A stretch of DNA of 64,000 bases, from positions 38,600-102,599 of the forward strand of contig JAEDED010000007.1 in assembly GCA_016293495.1 (NCBI GenBank). Reading direction: 5' to 3'. Source of the DNA: Treponema sp. GTDB lineage: Bacteria; Spirochaetota; Spirochaetia; Treponematales; Treponemataceae. A program made the position numbers and the translations under genes. The notes below the pieces were generated by a model, which saw only the letters and a list, made by a program, of their open reading frames with translations, did not search any database and was not told where the DNA came from. This document shows positions 1 through 8,960 of this stretch, piece after piece. How positions within the stretch are numbered: the first letter of the stretch is position 1; every line of letters starts with the position of its first letter.

Positions 1-678
1 AATGACAGAAACTTTACAATCCTTGATACAGCAGGAATCCGCCGCAAAGCAAAGGTAACAGAAAACGTTGAATACTATTCTGTTAACCGTGCAATAAAAA
101 CCCTTGATGAATGTGACATTGTATTCATCATGATCGATGCCCAGGAAGGTCTTGCAGAACAGGACAAAAAAATCTGTTCACTTGCATACGAACAGGGCCG
201 CGGAATTATTTTCGTTCTCAACAAATGGGACACACAGGAAAAAGGCCGCACAGCAATCAAGAAGGCAGAAGAAAACATCCGCATCATGTTCGGTCAGATG
301 AACTACTCGCCTATCATTTGTATCAGTGCTCTTGAAGGTGACGGAATCAAACTTCTTCTTGATACTGCTCTTGAACTTTACGGACAGATTACAAGAAAAG
401 TTTCTACTTCAGTTTTGAATACAGCTCTTAAGGACTGGATCTTCAAGTATCCACCTCCAGCAAGCCGCACTTCAAATTTCAAGATTCGTTACATGGTACA
501 GACAAGCGTTAATCCGGTTAACTTTACTATTTTTGCAACCCGCCCGGAAGTCGTTCCTCTGACATATGTTCAGTTCCTTAAAAACCGCATCCGCGAAGAT
601 TTAGGCTTTGATAAAATTCCAGTGCAGCTTGAAATAAAAGCAAGCCGCAAAAAATGGGAAGACCGGGATCATGAGTAA
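1..678 (+). CDS. der: GTPase Der (EngA), 3' part
   Basis: This is the C-terminal 225 codons of the ribosome-assembly GTPase Der; the frame is open from base 1, so the start lies outside the window. The visible part covers the second G domain, with the G3 motif DTAGIRRKAKV at the edge, G4 NKWD and G5 SALEGDG. The C-terminal KH-like RNA-binding domain follows (RPEVVPLTYVQFLKNRIRE region). Der has two tandem GTPase domains and acts on the large ribosomal subunit. The stop codon overlaps the next ATG by one base (TAATG), so it is probably translationally coupled to the MerR gene. Confidence 0.95.
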   Translation, partial: NDRNFTILDTAGIRRKAKVTENVEYYSVNRAIKTLDECDIVFIMIDAQEGLAEQDKKICSLAYEQGRGIIFVLNKWDTQEKGRTAIKKAEENIRIMFGQMNYSPIICISALEGDGIKLLLDTALELYGQITRKVSTSVLNTALKDWIFKYPPPASRTSNFKIRYMVQTSVNPVNFTIFATRPEVVPLTYVQFLKNRIREDLGFDKIPVQLEIKASRKKWEDRDHE

Positions 679-1004
679 TGACTAATTATTCGATCGGACA
701 GGTTGAAGAAATTACCGGAGTTAAATCTCACGTACTCCGTTACTGGGAAGAAGTAATTCCGGGATTTGCTCCTCAGAAAGATTTTGGCGGGCGCCGTGTT
801 TATTCTCAAAAAGAAATCGACATGATTAACCGCCTCAACTTTCTTATCAACGAAAAAAAGTTTACGATTGAAGGCGCCCGAGATCAGATAATTGCAGAAT
901 CACAAATCGTTTCTGATAACTTTGATTTAATTCAGAATATTCACGAGCTGCGTCAGGAACTTTCAGAAGCGCTTCTTACAATCAAAAAATACCGGAGTAA
1001 ATAA
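678..1004 (+). CDS. MerR-family transcriptional regulator
   Basis: A 108-residue protein with an N-terminal MerR winged helix-turn-helix (YSIGQVEEITGVKSHVLRYWEE, residues about 4-25, then the wing with GGRRVYSQKEI). A short dimerisation helix follows and there is no effector-binding domain. Such short MerR proteins are DNA-binding regulators whose ligand cannot be guessed from sequence. It starts inside the der stop codon and its own stop abuts the ATG of the next gene, so der, this gene and the methyltransferase form one tight operon. No metal-binding cysteine signature is visible. Confidence 0.85.
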   Translation: MTNYSIGQVEEITGVKSHVLRYWEEVIPGFAPQKDFGGRRVYSQKEIDMINRLNFLINEKKFTIEGARDQIIAESQIVSDNFDLIQNIHELRQELSEALLTIKKYRSK

Positions 1005-2264
1005 ATGTTAAAAGACTCTCTTTTCAATCCTAAAAAACTTCCTAAGGACGCAGAAGAAGTTCTCAAAAATTTTGACTCAATCATCCAGGGAATTCTTCCT
1101 CTTAACTCAAAGCAGATTTCAAAACTGCCTGATGACATCAGAGAACTTTCTCACCAGCTTACAGACGAACGCGACACACGCCGCACTGCATACATGAATG
1201 AAAAAGTTACTCTTTCTGCATACACCCGTTACTTTATGTGGTGGAATCTTGTTCGCCTTACACGTCTTTTTTCAAACATTGATTTAGACAAAGCAAACAT
1301 AAAAGACGGAGATGCCTGTATCGACCTCGGAAGCGGACCTTTGACTGCTGTCATTGCATTGTGGTTAAGCCGCCCGGAACTTCGCACACTCAACCTTACA
1401 TGGTACTGCGTTGATATCAGTCCAACTGCACTTTCTCTCGGTGAAGATTTATTTCTTTCTGTTGCTGCCCGCACACTTGAAGAAGACATGGAAAATAAAT
1501 GGAAAATTATCCGCATTAAAGGTCAGATGGGAACTTCGATTAAAGAAAAGGCAAAACTTTTAGTCTGTGCAAATATGTTCAACGAAGTATTCCAATCTGA
1601 ATCACGCCCGCTTGATTTTCTTGCAAAAAAATATTCTGAAGACTTAACACGTTATGGCTATAAAGAGACTTCTTATCTTATAATTGAACCTGGCATTCCA
1701 CGTTCTGCACGTTTTATAAGCCTTCTGCGCGACACCTTCATCAGAAAAAACATGGCAATTTCAGCTCCCTGTTCTCACTGCGAAACCTGTCCGATGGACG
1801 GCCGCCTTTTAAAAGGCCCTCACATGAACAAAACAGCTGATGCTTCAAGAACCGGAAAATGGTGCAACTTTGCATTCCCTGTAAAGAACGCACCGGAGAA
1901 ATTACAGAAACTTTCTGCAGCTGCAAAAATTCCTAAAGAAAGAGTTGTATTGAGTTTTGTATATGCGACACCAATGGCAAATAAAAACGCAGCTGCAGGA
2001 AAAAGTCTTGTAAAAAATGAAAGACCTTCAAAAGAAGCCGATTCAAAAAAACAGGCTGTCGAAAAAACAACCCTCCTCAGAATTGCAAGTGATCCTATCC
2101 GCCTAAAAGACAAAATCGGCTTTTATGCATGTTCCGAACTTGGTCTTGTATTATACATTCCCAAAAAAGGACAGCTTACTTTCTCCGGAGATTTAGTTGA
2201 AGTTGTACTTCCTAAAAAGGAACTTCGAAAAGACTTTAAGTCTGGTGCTCTGATTGTAGAATAA
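1005..2264 (+). CDS. Rsm22/METTL17-family methyltransferase-like protein
   Basis: A 419-residue protein resembling the Rsm22 family, which acts in assembly of the small ribosomal subunit. A SAM-binding glycine motif (DLGSGP, residues 107-112) sits in a Rossmann-like domain. Downstream are four cysteines, C256, C259, C262 (CSHCETC) and C287 (WCNF). Their spacing matches the metal or iron-sulfur site described for Rsm22/METTL17. The lysine-rich C-terminal tail ends in a small beta domain. It follows the MerR gene with no gap, and GGAG lies 10 bases before the ATG. Operon linkage to der fits a ribosome-assembly role; the target RNA is not known from sequence. Confidence 0.75.
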   Translation: MLKDSLFNPKKLPKDAEEVLKNFDSIIQGILPLNSKQISKLPDDIRELSHQLTDERDTRRTAYMNEKVTLSAYTRYFMWWNLVRLTRLFSNIDLDKANIKDGDACIDLGSGPLTAVIALWLSRPELRTLNLTWYCVDISPTALSLGEDLFLSVAARTLEEDMENKWKIIRIKGQMGTSIKEKAKLLVCANMFNEVFQSESRPLDFLAKKYSEDLTRYGYKETSYLIIEPGIPRSARFISLLRDTFIRKNMAISAPCSHCETCPMDGRLLKGPHMNKTADASRTGKWCNFAFPVKNAPEKLQKLSAAAKIPKERVVLSFVYATPMANKNAAAGKSLVKNERPSKEADSKKQAVEKTTLLRIASDPIRLKDKIGFYACSELGLVLYIPKKGQLTFSGDLVEVVLPKKELRKDFKSGALIVE

Positions 2265-2293
2265 TTTATTTTCATTTTAATAATTATCAATGT

Positions 2294-2299
2294 TATAAT
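2294..2299 (+). promoter_or_regulatory. -10 box placed for leaderless esterase mRNA
   Basis: TATAAT ends six bases before the ATG at 2306, and no Shine-Dalgarno sequence lies between. A weak TTCATT at 2271-2276 is 17 bases upstream. Transcription would start at or next to the A of ATG. Confidence 0.5.
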
Positions 2300-2305
2300 T
2301 TAACT

Positions 2306-3184
2306 ATGGTAAAATTATTATTCAAAATCAAAGCAGACAAGATGAGAAAAGAATGGGCAAAGAACGATGCAATCCGCGACAAGGATAATGTTCTTCCTGA
2401 ATCAGTTGAGGTAATCAAAGACATTTCATATGGCAGACACGGAAAGTGGAACCTTCTTGATGTAAACAGGCCAAAGTCCTACAACGGAAAACTTCCATGT
2501 ATCGTAAGCTTTCACGGCGGCGGCTGGTTTTACGGCGACAAGGAATTGTACCGTTTCTACGCTGCAGATTTAGCAGCGCGCGGCTTTGCTGTAATTAACT
2601 TTAATTACAGACTTTGTCCTGAGAATGCTTTTCCATCCCACATTGAAGACTGTAATGCCGCGCTTACATGGCTTTGTAATAACGCCGCCGGATTTGATAT
2701 TGATCTGAACAGATTGTTTTTTGTTGGCGACAGTGCAGGTGCAAACCTTGTTTACCACTACTCGACTCTTTTAACAAATCCTGATTTTGCAAAACTCTAC
2801 GACTTTGAAGTTCCACAGATAAAACCAAAAGCTGTCGGATTAAACTGCGGAACTTATAATCTTGACGAGCAGATTAAAGACGACATGATTTTAAAAGCAT
2901 ACATTCAGAATCAGAAAAAATATGCTGAACATATAAAGGTTCAGAAATATGTAAATGAAAATTTTCCTGCCGTATATATTATGTCAGCTCCAAATGATTT
3001 TCTTCGCGCAGAAGTTGAACCGATGATTGAATTCTTCAAGACAAAGAACATTCCTGTTACATCAAAAATTTACGGTACAAAGGAAGATCCTGACGCCTGT
3101 CATGTATTCCATGTAAACTTAAAACTAGCCATTGCAAAAGAATGCAATGACGATGAATGTAATTATTTCAAATCCTTCTGTTAA
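2306..3184 (+). CDS. Alpha/beta-hydrolase esterase (HSL-like)
   Basis: A 292-residue cytoplasmic alpha/beta hydrolase of the hormone-sensitive-lipase type. The oxyanion-hole motif HGGG is at residues 70-73 and the nucleophile elbow GDSAGAN puts the catalytic serine at 143. A C-terminal Asp/His pair (around PNDFLRAEVEP and CHVFHVN) completes the expected triad. Enzymes of this group hydrolyse short acyl or acetyl esters; the substrate cannot be assigned. No signal peptide is seen. It is monocistronic and ends at a strong bidirectional hairpin. The start has no ribosome-binding site but has TATAAT six bases upstream, suggesting a leaderless mRNA. Confidence 0.85.
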   Translation: MVKLLFKIKADKMRKEWAKNDAIRDKDNVLPESVEVIKDISYGRHGKWNLLDVNRPKSYNGKLPCIVSFHGGGWFYGDKELYRFYAADLAARGFAVINFNYRLCPENAFPSHIEDCNAALTWLCNNAAGFDIDLNRLFFVGDSAGANLVYHYSTLLTNPDFAKLYDFEVPQIKPKAVGLNCGTYNLDEQIKDDMILKAYIQNQKKYAEHIKVQKYVNENFPAVYIMSAPNDFLRAEVEPMIEFFKTKNIPVTSKIYGTKEDPDACHVFHVNLKLAIAKECNDDECNYFKSFC

Positions 3185-3202
3185 TTTAATCAGTGCAAAA
3201 AA

Positions 3203-3246
3203 AAGTGTACCTGCAAAAATTGTTTCCAACTTTTGCAGGTACACTT
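3203..3246 (-). terminator. Intrinsic terminator for the acyl-CoA synthetase gene
   Basis: A perfect 16-bp stem (3203-3218 with 3231-3246) is followed on the minus strand by a T run (A run on plus before 3205). On the plus strand a T-rich stretch follows at about 3262-3270, so it may also stop the esterase transcript. Confidence 0.85.
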
Positions 3247-3284
3247 CATCCAACACTCAGATTTTTTTTTACTCTGATTATTTT

Positions 3285-5198
3285 TTAGGCTTTGAAAATT
3301 CCTTTGATTTCTTTTTCGTAAATCTCAGACAGTCTGTAACGCATAATTTCCTGTTTTGCAGAAAGTTCCTTACCAATTTCGAATGGTTTTGTAAGGAATG
3401 CAAACTTAGGAATCTTTTCGAACATTCTGAATCCGTTCTTAGCGCAGATAAGTTCCTTGATATCAGCTTCAACAAGTTTGTAAACTTCAGGCTTCTTAAC
3501 GAGGTCTTCAAAATCTTTGTAAGCAACGTTGTTTGCTTTTGCCCAGATTTCAAGTTCTTCCTGATTTGGAAGAATGAGGGCACCGAGATTTCTCTGATCC
3601 TGACCAACAACTACTGCAGTTTCAATATATGCTGATTCCTTGAGTTTTGCTTCGATAGGAAGTGGTTCTACGTTTTCACCGCCTGTCAAAACGATTGTAT
3701 CTTTTACACGGCCGAGAATCTTAAGTTCACCGTGAATACTTTCCATTGCAAGGTCACCTGTATCAAGCCAGCCATCTTTTGAAATTGCCTTTTCAGTTAA
3801 TTCAGGGCGTTTGTAATAACCCTTCATTACTGTGCCGCCTTTAATCTGAAGCACACCTTTGTGACCTGGTGTAAGAACATTTCCTTCCATATCAACAATG
3901 CGTGCAGATACACCACGAATTGGAGAACCGATACAACCGAAGATTGGTGAATTAACAGGACGAACAGCAACTACCGGAGCAGTTTCTGTCATTCCATAAC
4001 CTTCAACTACGTTAACACCTAAAGCCCAGAAGAATTCATCAATTGCTTTTGGATAAGCACCACCACCGGCAACACCGGCTCTGAAGTTATTACCAAGCAT
4101 TGCCTTAACCTTCTTGAATACTAGCACGTTTCCTAAAGCCTTTAATGGTGCAAGAAGAATCCATGGAATAAGGAAAATAATCCAGAACACAGGAGTAAAT
4201 TCATTGTGAGGCATAAAGTTTTTGCGGAACATTTTTCTCGACATCCAGCTGTGTGCAATTGCAACACCTGTAAAGAAGTTGAACATTCCCTGAACAATAC
4301 CGCCAGTACGGCGCATTTTTTTCTGAACGCCTTCGTAAACAGCTTCGAAAACACGAGGAACAGCAGGAAGCAATGCAGGATTCAATTCTGCCATATCAGG
4401 AAGAAGAACGCTTCCGATTGGTTTTGAATAACAGAGAACAGCTGCCTGTGAAAGAATTACATATTCTACGAGGCGCTGGAAAACATGCCATACAGGAAGA
4501 ACACAGATTGCTCTTTCTCCAGGCTTAAGCCAGATGCGTTCCTGAAGTTCATCAAGCTGAGTAATAAAGTTTCCATGTGAGAGTGTTACACCTTTTGGAA
4601 CTCCAGTTGTTCCCGAAGTAAAGATAATAGCAGCAACATCATCCCAGTTTCCTTTATCAACTTCTTCAGTTACTTTACCAGGATTTTTTTCGTTGTATTT
4701 TTTTCCTTCTTCAACTACATCATAGAAACGGAGAAGATCAACTTTCGCATCTGCACAAAGTTTTTTGTCATCCTCTGATGGCTCTTCAAAAATAATGAAA
4801 CGTTCCAATGTAGGAATTTCTGACTTTGCATTTAAAATCTTTTTAATCTGGAATGCATTTTCAATTACACAGGTTTTTACTTCTGTGAACGAAAGGATAT
4901 ACTTCAAATCTTTTTCACTGGCATCACAGCCACGAGGAACATCGCAGGCACCGATTGACATAATTCCCATATCAGCCTGTTCCCATTCTTTACGGTTGTC
5001 AGAAATAAGACCGACTTTTTCGCCTCTTACAGTTCCAAGTGAAAGCAAACCGCCGGCAAATGCCTGTGAGTTTTCAAAAAGTTCTTTATATGTAACAGAA
5101 GAAAAACCGCCGTCTTTAGAAATACGTGTCATCTGTGCCGGAACTTCAGGATACTGTCTGCTCACTTCGCGGAGCATTCTTGGAAGTGTCTTTTCCAT
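3285..5198 (-). CDS. Long-chain acyl-CoA synthetase (AMP-forming)
   Basis: A 637-residue ANL-superfamily ligase that activates fatty acids to acyl-CoA through an acyl-adenylate. Visible motifs are the P-loop TSGTTGVPKG, the A5 motif GYGMTET, the A7 motif GWLDTGDLA and the A8 hinge LGRVKDTIVLTGGENVEP. A hydrophobic stretch near the middle (FWIIFLIPWILLAPL) may dock it to the membrane, as in many FadD-type enzymes. I chose the ATG at 5198 because AAGAAGG lies six bases before it. An in-frame ATG at 5225 would add nine residues but has no ribosome-binding site. The gene is monocistronic. Confidence 0.9.
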   Translation of the reverse strand: MEKTLPRMLREVSRQYPEVPAQMTRISKDGGFSSVTYKELFENSQAFAGGLLSLGTVRGEKVGLISDNRKEWEQADMGIMSIGACDVPRGCDASEKDLKYILSFTEVKTCVIENAFQIKKILNAKSEIPTLERFIIFEEPSEDDKKLCADAKVDLLRFYDVVEEGKKYNEKNPGKVTEEVDKGNWDDVAAIIFTSGTTGVPKGVTLSHGNFITQLDELQERIWLKPGERAICVLPVWHVFQRLVEYVILSQAAVLCYSKPIGSVLLPDMAELNPALLPAVPRVFEAVYEGVQKKMRRTGGIVQGMFNFFTGVAIAHSWMSRKMFRKNFMPHNEFTPVFWIIFLIPWILLAPLKALGNVLVFKKVKAMLGNNFRAGVAGGGAYPKAIDEFFWALGVNVVEGYGMTETAPVVAVRPVNSPIFGCIGSPIRGVSARIVDMEGNVLTPGHKGVLQIKGGTVMKGYYKRPELTEKAISKDGWLDTGDLAMESIHGELKILGRVKDTIVLTGGENVEPLPIEAKLKESAYIETAVVVGQDQRNLGALILPNQEELEIWAKANNVAYKDFEDLVKKPEVYKLVEADIKELICAKNGFRMFEKIPKFAFLTKPFEIGKELSAKQEIMRYRLSEIYEKEIKGIFKA

Positions 5199-5288
5199 AA
5201 CTAACCTTCTTTTTATTTTTGCCACTAGAATGTCAAAATGACAAAAGATGATTTTTTGTAAAATATCATTTATTATATATTACAGACT

Positions 5289-6059
5289 TTAATTATTCAA
5301 TGGTAGAAAACAGATTTGGGGTTTATTAAATTCAGGGTGGGAATAAATTTTAACTTTCACATCAAAGGCCTTGCTCAGCAACTGTTCGGTAAAGATTTCT
5401 GAAGCACTGCCGGTAACGACAGTTTTTTCTGTAAACAGAATATAATTGTCAGCAAACAAAGCCGCCGTATTTATGTCATGAATTGAAAAAAGTACCGTAT
5501 TATTTTTCTGGGTTTCTTTAATTTTCTGCAGGAGCTTACTCTGATATGCAAGATCGAGATTTTCTGCAGGTTCGTCAAAAAGTAAAATACTGCTGTTTTG
5601 TACAAGGCATCTGGCAAGGCGGCATTTCTGAAATTCTCCGCCTGAGATATTGAAGATTTTCTTTGCAAGGAATTCTTCGATGTTCAGAGTTTTTGCCGCT
5701 TGAAGAACTGCTTTATCACATTCTGTTCTGCTCATTTCATTAAATGAATACAATCCGGTTTCGATAAAATCACGGACTGAAAGATTCCATACAGGATTTT
5801 CGTACTGAACTAAATACGAAATCTCTTTTGCAACCTGGCTTCGTTTTAAGGCAAAAACATTTTTTCCATTAATAAGAATTTCCCCGGAAACTTTAAGCCC
5901 GTCAGGAATTATTCCATCCAGTAATGAAAGTAAAGTAGATTTTCCGGCGCCGTTTCTGCCGCAGAGGGCTGTAAAACTTGCTGGCTGCAAAGTAAAGTTA
6001 AGATTTTCAAAAACTATTTTATCGCTGTAAGAGGCAGAAAGATTTTTTACTTCAATCAT
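5289..6059 (-). CDS. ABC transporter ATPase, probable cobalamin importer (BtuD-like)
   Basis: A 256-residue ATP-binding subunit of a FecCDE/BtuCD-type importer. Walker A is GRNGAGKST, the signature motif is ISGGEFQKCRLA and Walker B is ILLFDEPAENLD, followed by the switch histidine in FSIHD. Its start overlaps the permease stop by four bases (ATGA), so the two are translationally coupled. Family members energise uptake of iron-siderophore, haem or cobalamin. Cobalamin is favoured here because the operon lies back to back with metF and the metH genes, but this is inference from context. Confidence 0.85.
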   Translation of the reverse strand: MIEVKNLSASYSDKIVFENLNFTLQPASFTALCGRNGAGKSTLLSLLDGIIPDGLKVSGEILINGKNVFALKRSQVAKEISYLVQYENPVWNLSVRDFIETGLYSFNEMSRTECDKAVLQAAKTLNIEEFLAKKIFNISGGEFQKCRLARCLVQNSSILLFDEPAENLDLAYQSKLLQKIKETQKNNTVLFSIHDINTAALFADNYILFTEKTVVTGSASEIFTEQLLSKAFDVKVKIYSHPEFNKPQICFLPLNN

Positions 6060-7048
6060 TTTTTACCTCCGTTCATTTTAACAAGTGCAAAGAAAAAGAA
6101 TGGAACACCAATCAGCGATGTAATAATACCAACAGGAATTTCTGCAGGCGAAATTACAGTGCGCGCAATTGTGTCAGAAACAAGCATGAGAGCTCCGCCA
6201 TAAACCATGCTTTCAAAAATCAAAATCTTATGTTTTGGTCCGTAAATCTTTCGAACGATATGAGGCGCAATCAAACCGACAAACGAAATAATACCGCCTT
6301 CGCAAACTGCACAGGCAGAAGCAAGTGAACCTGCAATTAAAATCCAGTTACGTACAAAGTTATAATTCAATCCGAATGCTTTTGCAGACTGTTCTCCACA
6401 AACAAGAACATCAAGATGCTTTGAACTTAACATAAGCATTACAAGTGCAATCACTGAAGGAATTACAAACACTGCAAGTTCATTCCATCCCTTTGCGTTA
6501 AAGCTTCCGCAGGTCCAGGCATATAAACTGTGAAGGTCACGTTCGCAAGTCAGGATTATTATCGAAGCCAGTGCAGAAAAGAAAGTTCCGATGGCGGTAC
6601 CTGAAAGCAAAAGTGTGACGCTCGAACGTTCACGAAAAATCTTTGATACAAGATAAACGCAAAGGGCACTTAACAAGGCGCCAGCAAAGGCAAACACACT
6701 AACGCGCGATATTACAAAACCTGCACTCACAGGAATAAGGCCGCTCAATACAGCGCCGAAGGTTGCGCCTGAAGAGATTCCCATAATACCTGAATCTGCA
6801 AGCGGATTTCTGAAAAAGCCCTGGAAGACTGCGCCAGTTCCGCCAAGAAGTGCTCCGCATAAAATTGAAATTAAAATGCGCGGAACACGAAGTCTTGTTA
6901 CGATTGTGCGGTCGATATCAGACAATGTATTTGAAAATATTGAAAGCGGCGAAATGAATTTTGTTCCAACTGTTACTGCAAAAAATGAAAGTAAAACAAT
7001 AATTAAAAGAGGAATTACAACTGTAAACTTTCGTAATTTTTTATTCAC
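6056..7048 (-). CDS. FecCD/BtuC-type permease, probable cobalamin importer
   Basis: A 330-residue, very hydrophobic inner-membrane permease of the FecCD family. The segments GGTGAVFQGFFRNPLADSGI and GLIAPHIVRKIYG are the typical conserved loops. About eight to ten membrane helices can be seen from the hydrophobic runs. It sits between the binding lipoprotein (6-base gap) and the ATPase (4-base overlap) in the order btuF-btuC-btuD. It would form the translocation channel for the ligand delivered by the binding protein. Confidence 0.88.
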   Translation of the reverse strand: MNKKLRKFTVVIPLLIIVLLSFFAVTVGTKFISPLSIFSNTLSDIDRTIVTRLRVPRILISILCGALLGGTGAVFQGFFRNPLADSGIMGISSGATFGAVLSGLIPVSAGFVISRVSVFAFAGALLSALCVYLVSKIFRERSSVTLLLSGTAIGTFFSALASIIILTCERDLHSLYAWTCGSFNAKGWNELAVFVIPSVIALVMLMLSSKHLDVLVCGEQSAKAFGLNYNFVRNWILIAGSLASACAVCEGGIISFVGLIAPHIVRKIYGPKHKILIFESMVYGGALMLVSDTIARTVISPAEIPVGIITSLIGVPFFFFALVKMNGGKK

Positions 7049-7054
7049 TTTTTT

Positions 7055-7942
7055 TTATTTTTTCGAATATGAAATCATCATATCTGCAAATTCTTTTACG
7101 GTGTTTACTAAACGAGGAGAAGGTCTGGTTATTTCACTATTTCCCATATATTCTACACCCCAGAAATCATCCTGTTCATGCAGCAATTTAATATATTCTT
7201 TATCAAAAACCACATTTGAAAATGCACCGGAAATTTCAGAACTTCCTGTCATAATGACATAATTTGGTTTTGCAGAAATAACAGCTTCGGCACTTACAAC
7301 TGGATACGCCTGTTCCACATCGCCAAAAATATTTATCCAGCCGGCAGCTTCAATTATATCATTAATATAGGAATTTTTTCCTGCAGTCATTAAAGGATCA
7401 TCCCAGATCTGCCAGAACATTTTATATTCTTCTCTTTCTGATTTATTTTTTGCTTCTGTAACTTTTGCTTTAATTTCAGAAAGTTCGGCATTCATCTGCT
7501 TTACAACTTCTTCCGCCTTTACTTCGCAGCCGGTAAGTTTTCCAACAGCAAGGATTTCGTCTTCAACCGCTTTAATTGAAGCTGCATCCGAAACGTAAAC
7601 AGTTATCCCCAGATTTTCAAGCGGTTTAATAAAGCTGTCATGCATTCCTGCAAAAAGATAAACCATGTCAGGTTTGTAACTGATAATGGCTTCTAGGTTT
7701 TCACTTTCAGAACTAAAACCACCAACTGAAGGAATATCTGCAACTTCTTTCGGATAATCACAAAAAGCTGTACGTGCAACAACTTTATCTCCAGCACCTA
7801 TTGCAAAAAGAATTTCAGTAGCAGAAGGCCCGAGAGAAACAATACGGCTTACCTGTTTTTGCTCAGCCTTTTTATTCCCGCAGGAAGCAAAGATTAAAAA
7901 TGTGATTAAGATTATTAATACAGAAGAAATGCGTCTGTTCAT
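7055..7942 (-). CDS. Substrate-binding lipoprotein of the cobalamin-type ABC importer (BtuF-like)
   Basis: A 295-residue binding protein with a lipoprotein signal; lipobox FASC puts the modified cysteine at residue 21. The mature part shows the class III (helical-linker) fold signature: SLGPSATEILFAIGAGDKVV, FCDYPKEVADIPSVGGF and a long central helix of charged residues. These features are shared by B12, haem and siderophore binders. Adjacent methionine genes argue for B12. The start has TATACT exactly six bases upstream and TTGCAA 18 bases before that, with no ribosome-binding site, so the mRNA may be leaderless. No cobalamin riboswitch is visible in front of it. Confidence 0.82.
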   Translation of the reverse strand: MNRRISSVLIILITFLIFASCGNKKAEQKQVSRIVSLGPSATEILFAIGAGDKVVARTAFCDYPKEVADIPSVGGFSSESENLEAIISYKPDMVYLFAGMHDSFIKPLENLGITVYVSDAASIKAVEDEILAVGKLTGCEVKAEEVVKQMNAELSEIKAKVTEAKNKSEREEYKMFWQIWDDPLMTAGKNSYINDIIEAAGWINIFGDVEQAYPVVSAEAVISAKPNYVIMTGSSEISGAFSNVVFDKEYIKLLHEQDDFWGVEYMGNSEITRPSPRLVNTVKEFADMMISYSKK

Positions 7943-7991
7943 AGTTTAAGTATAAGTGAAATTGTTTATGAATTGCAAGAAACGGAAAAAT

Positions 7992-8078
7992 ATTCTATCA
8001 TTACCTATAGCATTAATAGTTTAATACATGAATTGATTTTATTAATAAGAATTAATTTTAAAAGGTAATAGATAGAAT
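7992..8078. repeat. Imperfect inverted repeat bracketing the metF leader
   Basis: The arm 7992-8006 (ATTCTATCATTACCT) and the arm 8063-8078 (AGGTAATAGATAGAAT) are reverse complements except for one inserted base. They enclose 56 AT-rich bases. The downstream arm runs up to the metF ATG and contains its only purine-rich ribosome-binding candidate. Confidence 0.4.
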
Positions 8079-8954
8079 ATGAAAGTTATCGACATTTTAA
8101 ACTCACCCAAACCAACAATTTCACTTGAGGTTTTCCCTCCAAAAACAGACGCAGTTTACGCATCGGTTGAACAGGCTGTTGAAAAGATTGCTGATTTAAA
8201 ACCTTCATATATGTCTGTAACTTACGGTGCAGGCGGCGGAACCAGTTCCCACACTGTAAACATTGCAAAACACATTCAGTGCGACAAAGGCGTAACTGCT
8301 ATCGCTCACCTTTCATGTATTTCTTCAACTCACGAACTCGTTCACCAGCAGCTTACAAAACTTAAAGAAGCAGGAATCGAAAACATCTTAGCACTTCGCG
8401 GAGACATCCCTGAAGGCTTTACAATGGATCACCTTGATTATCATTACGCATCGGACCTTGCAAAAGAAATTTCTGACTTTGGCGGTTTCTGTATCGGCGG
8501 CGCGTGTTATCCCGAAGGTCATCCTGATTCTGCAAACTCTGTAGAAGACATCGACAACCTCAAAAAGAAAATCGACGCCGGCTGTCAGTATCTTACAACA
8601 CAGATGTTCTTCGACAACAACATTCATTACAAGTTCTTATACAAGGCTCGCGAAAAAGGAATTTTCTGTCCTATCATTCCTGGAATCATGCCTATCACAA
8701 ATGCAAAGCAGGTAGAACATGCAATCAAACTTTCAGGCACAATCATGCCTCCACGTTTCCTTTCTATCGTAGACCGTTTTGGTAACGACAAAGAATCAAT
8801 GGCCCAGGCAGGGATCGCATATGCAACAGATCAGATCATTGACCTCATCGCAAACGGAATCAATCACATTCACGTTTACTCAATGAACAAGCCTGAAGTT
8901 GCAGAAAAGATTCTTGAAAACCTTTCTAACATTATTGATAACAAAAACCTTTAA
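8079..8954 (+). CDS. metF: Methylenetetrahydrofolate reductase
   Basis: A 291-residue MetF-type flavoprotein that reduces 5,10-methylene-THF to 5-methyl-THF, the methyl donor for methionine synthase. Characteristic segments are SLEVFPPKTD near residue 14, SVTYGAGGG, NILALRGD, GGACYPEGHP and the C-terminal GINHIHVYSMNKPE. Length is typical for the bacterial single-domain form. It is first in a rightward operon with the activation protein and metH, so substrate and enzyme production are co-ordinated. The leader forms part of an inverted repeat. The ribosome-binding site is weak. Confidence 0.95.
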   Translation: MKVIDILNSPKPTISLEVFPPKTDAVYASVEQAVEKIADLKPSYMSVTYGAGGGTSSHTVNIAKHIQCDKGVTAIAHLSCISSTHELVHQQLTKLKEAGIENILALRGDIPEGFTMDHLDYHYASDLAKEISDFGGFCIGGACYPEGHPDSANSVEDIDNLKKKIDAGCQYLTTQMFFDNNIHYKFLYKAREKGIFCPIIPGIMPITNAKQVEHAIKLSGTIMPPRFLSIVDRFGNDKESMAQAGIAYATDQIIDLIANGINHIHVYSMNKPEVAEKILENLSNIIDNKNL

Positions 8955-8960
8955 TTGCTT

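Noticed and set aside
3132..3635. A 167-codon plus-strand open frame after the esterase
   Set aside because: It runs through the terminator hairpin and antisense to the acyl-CoA synthetase; Phe/Asn/Ser-rich shadow.
7943..8078. Cobalamin riboswitch in front of the BtuF-like gene
   Set aside because: No GGUG-AAUCC, ACUGU or AGUCAGA core is present, and a -10 box six bases before the ATG leaves no leader.
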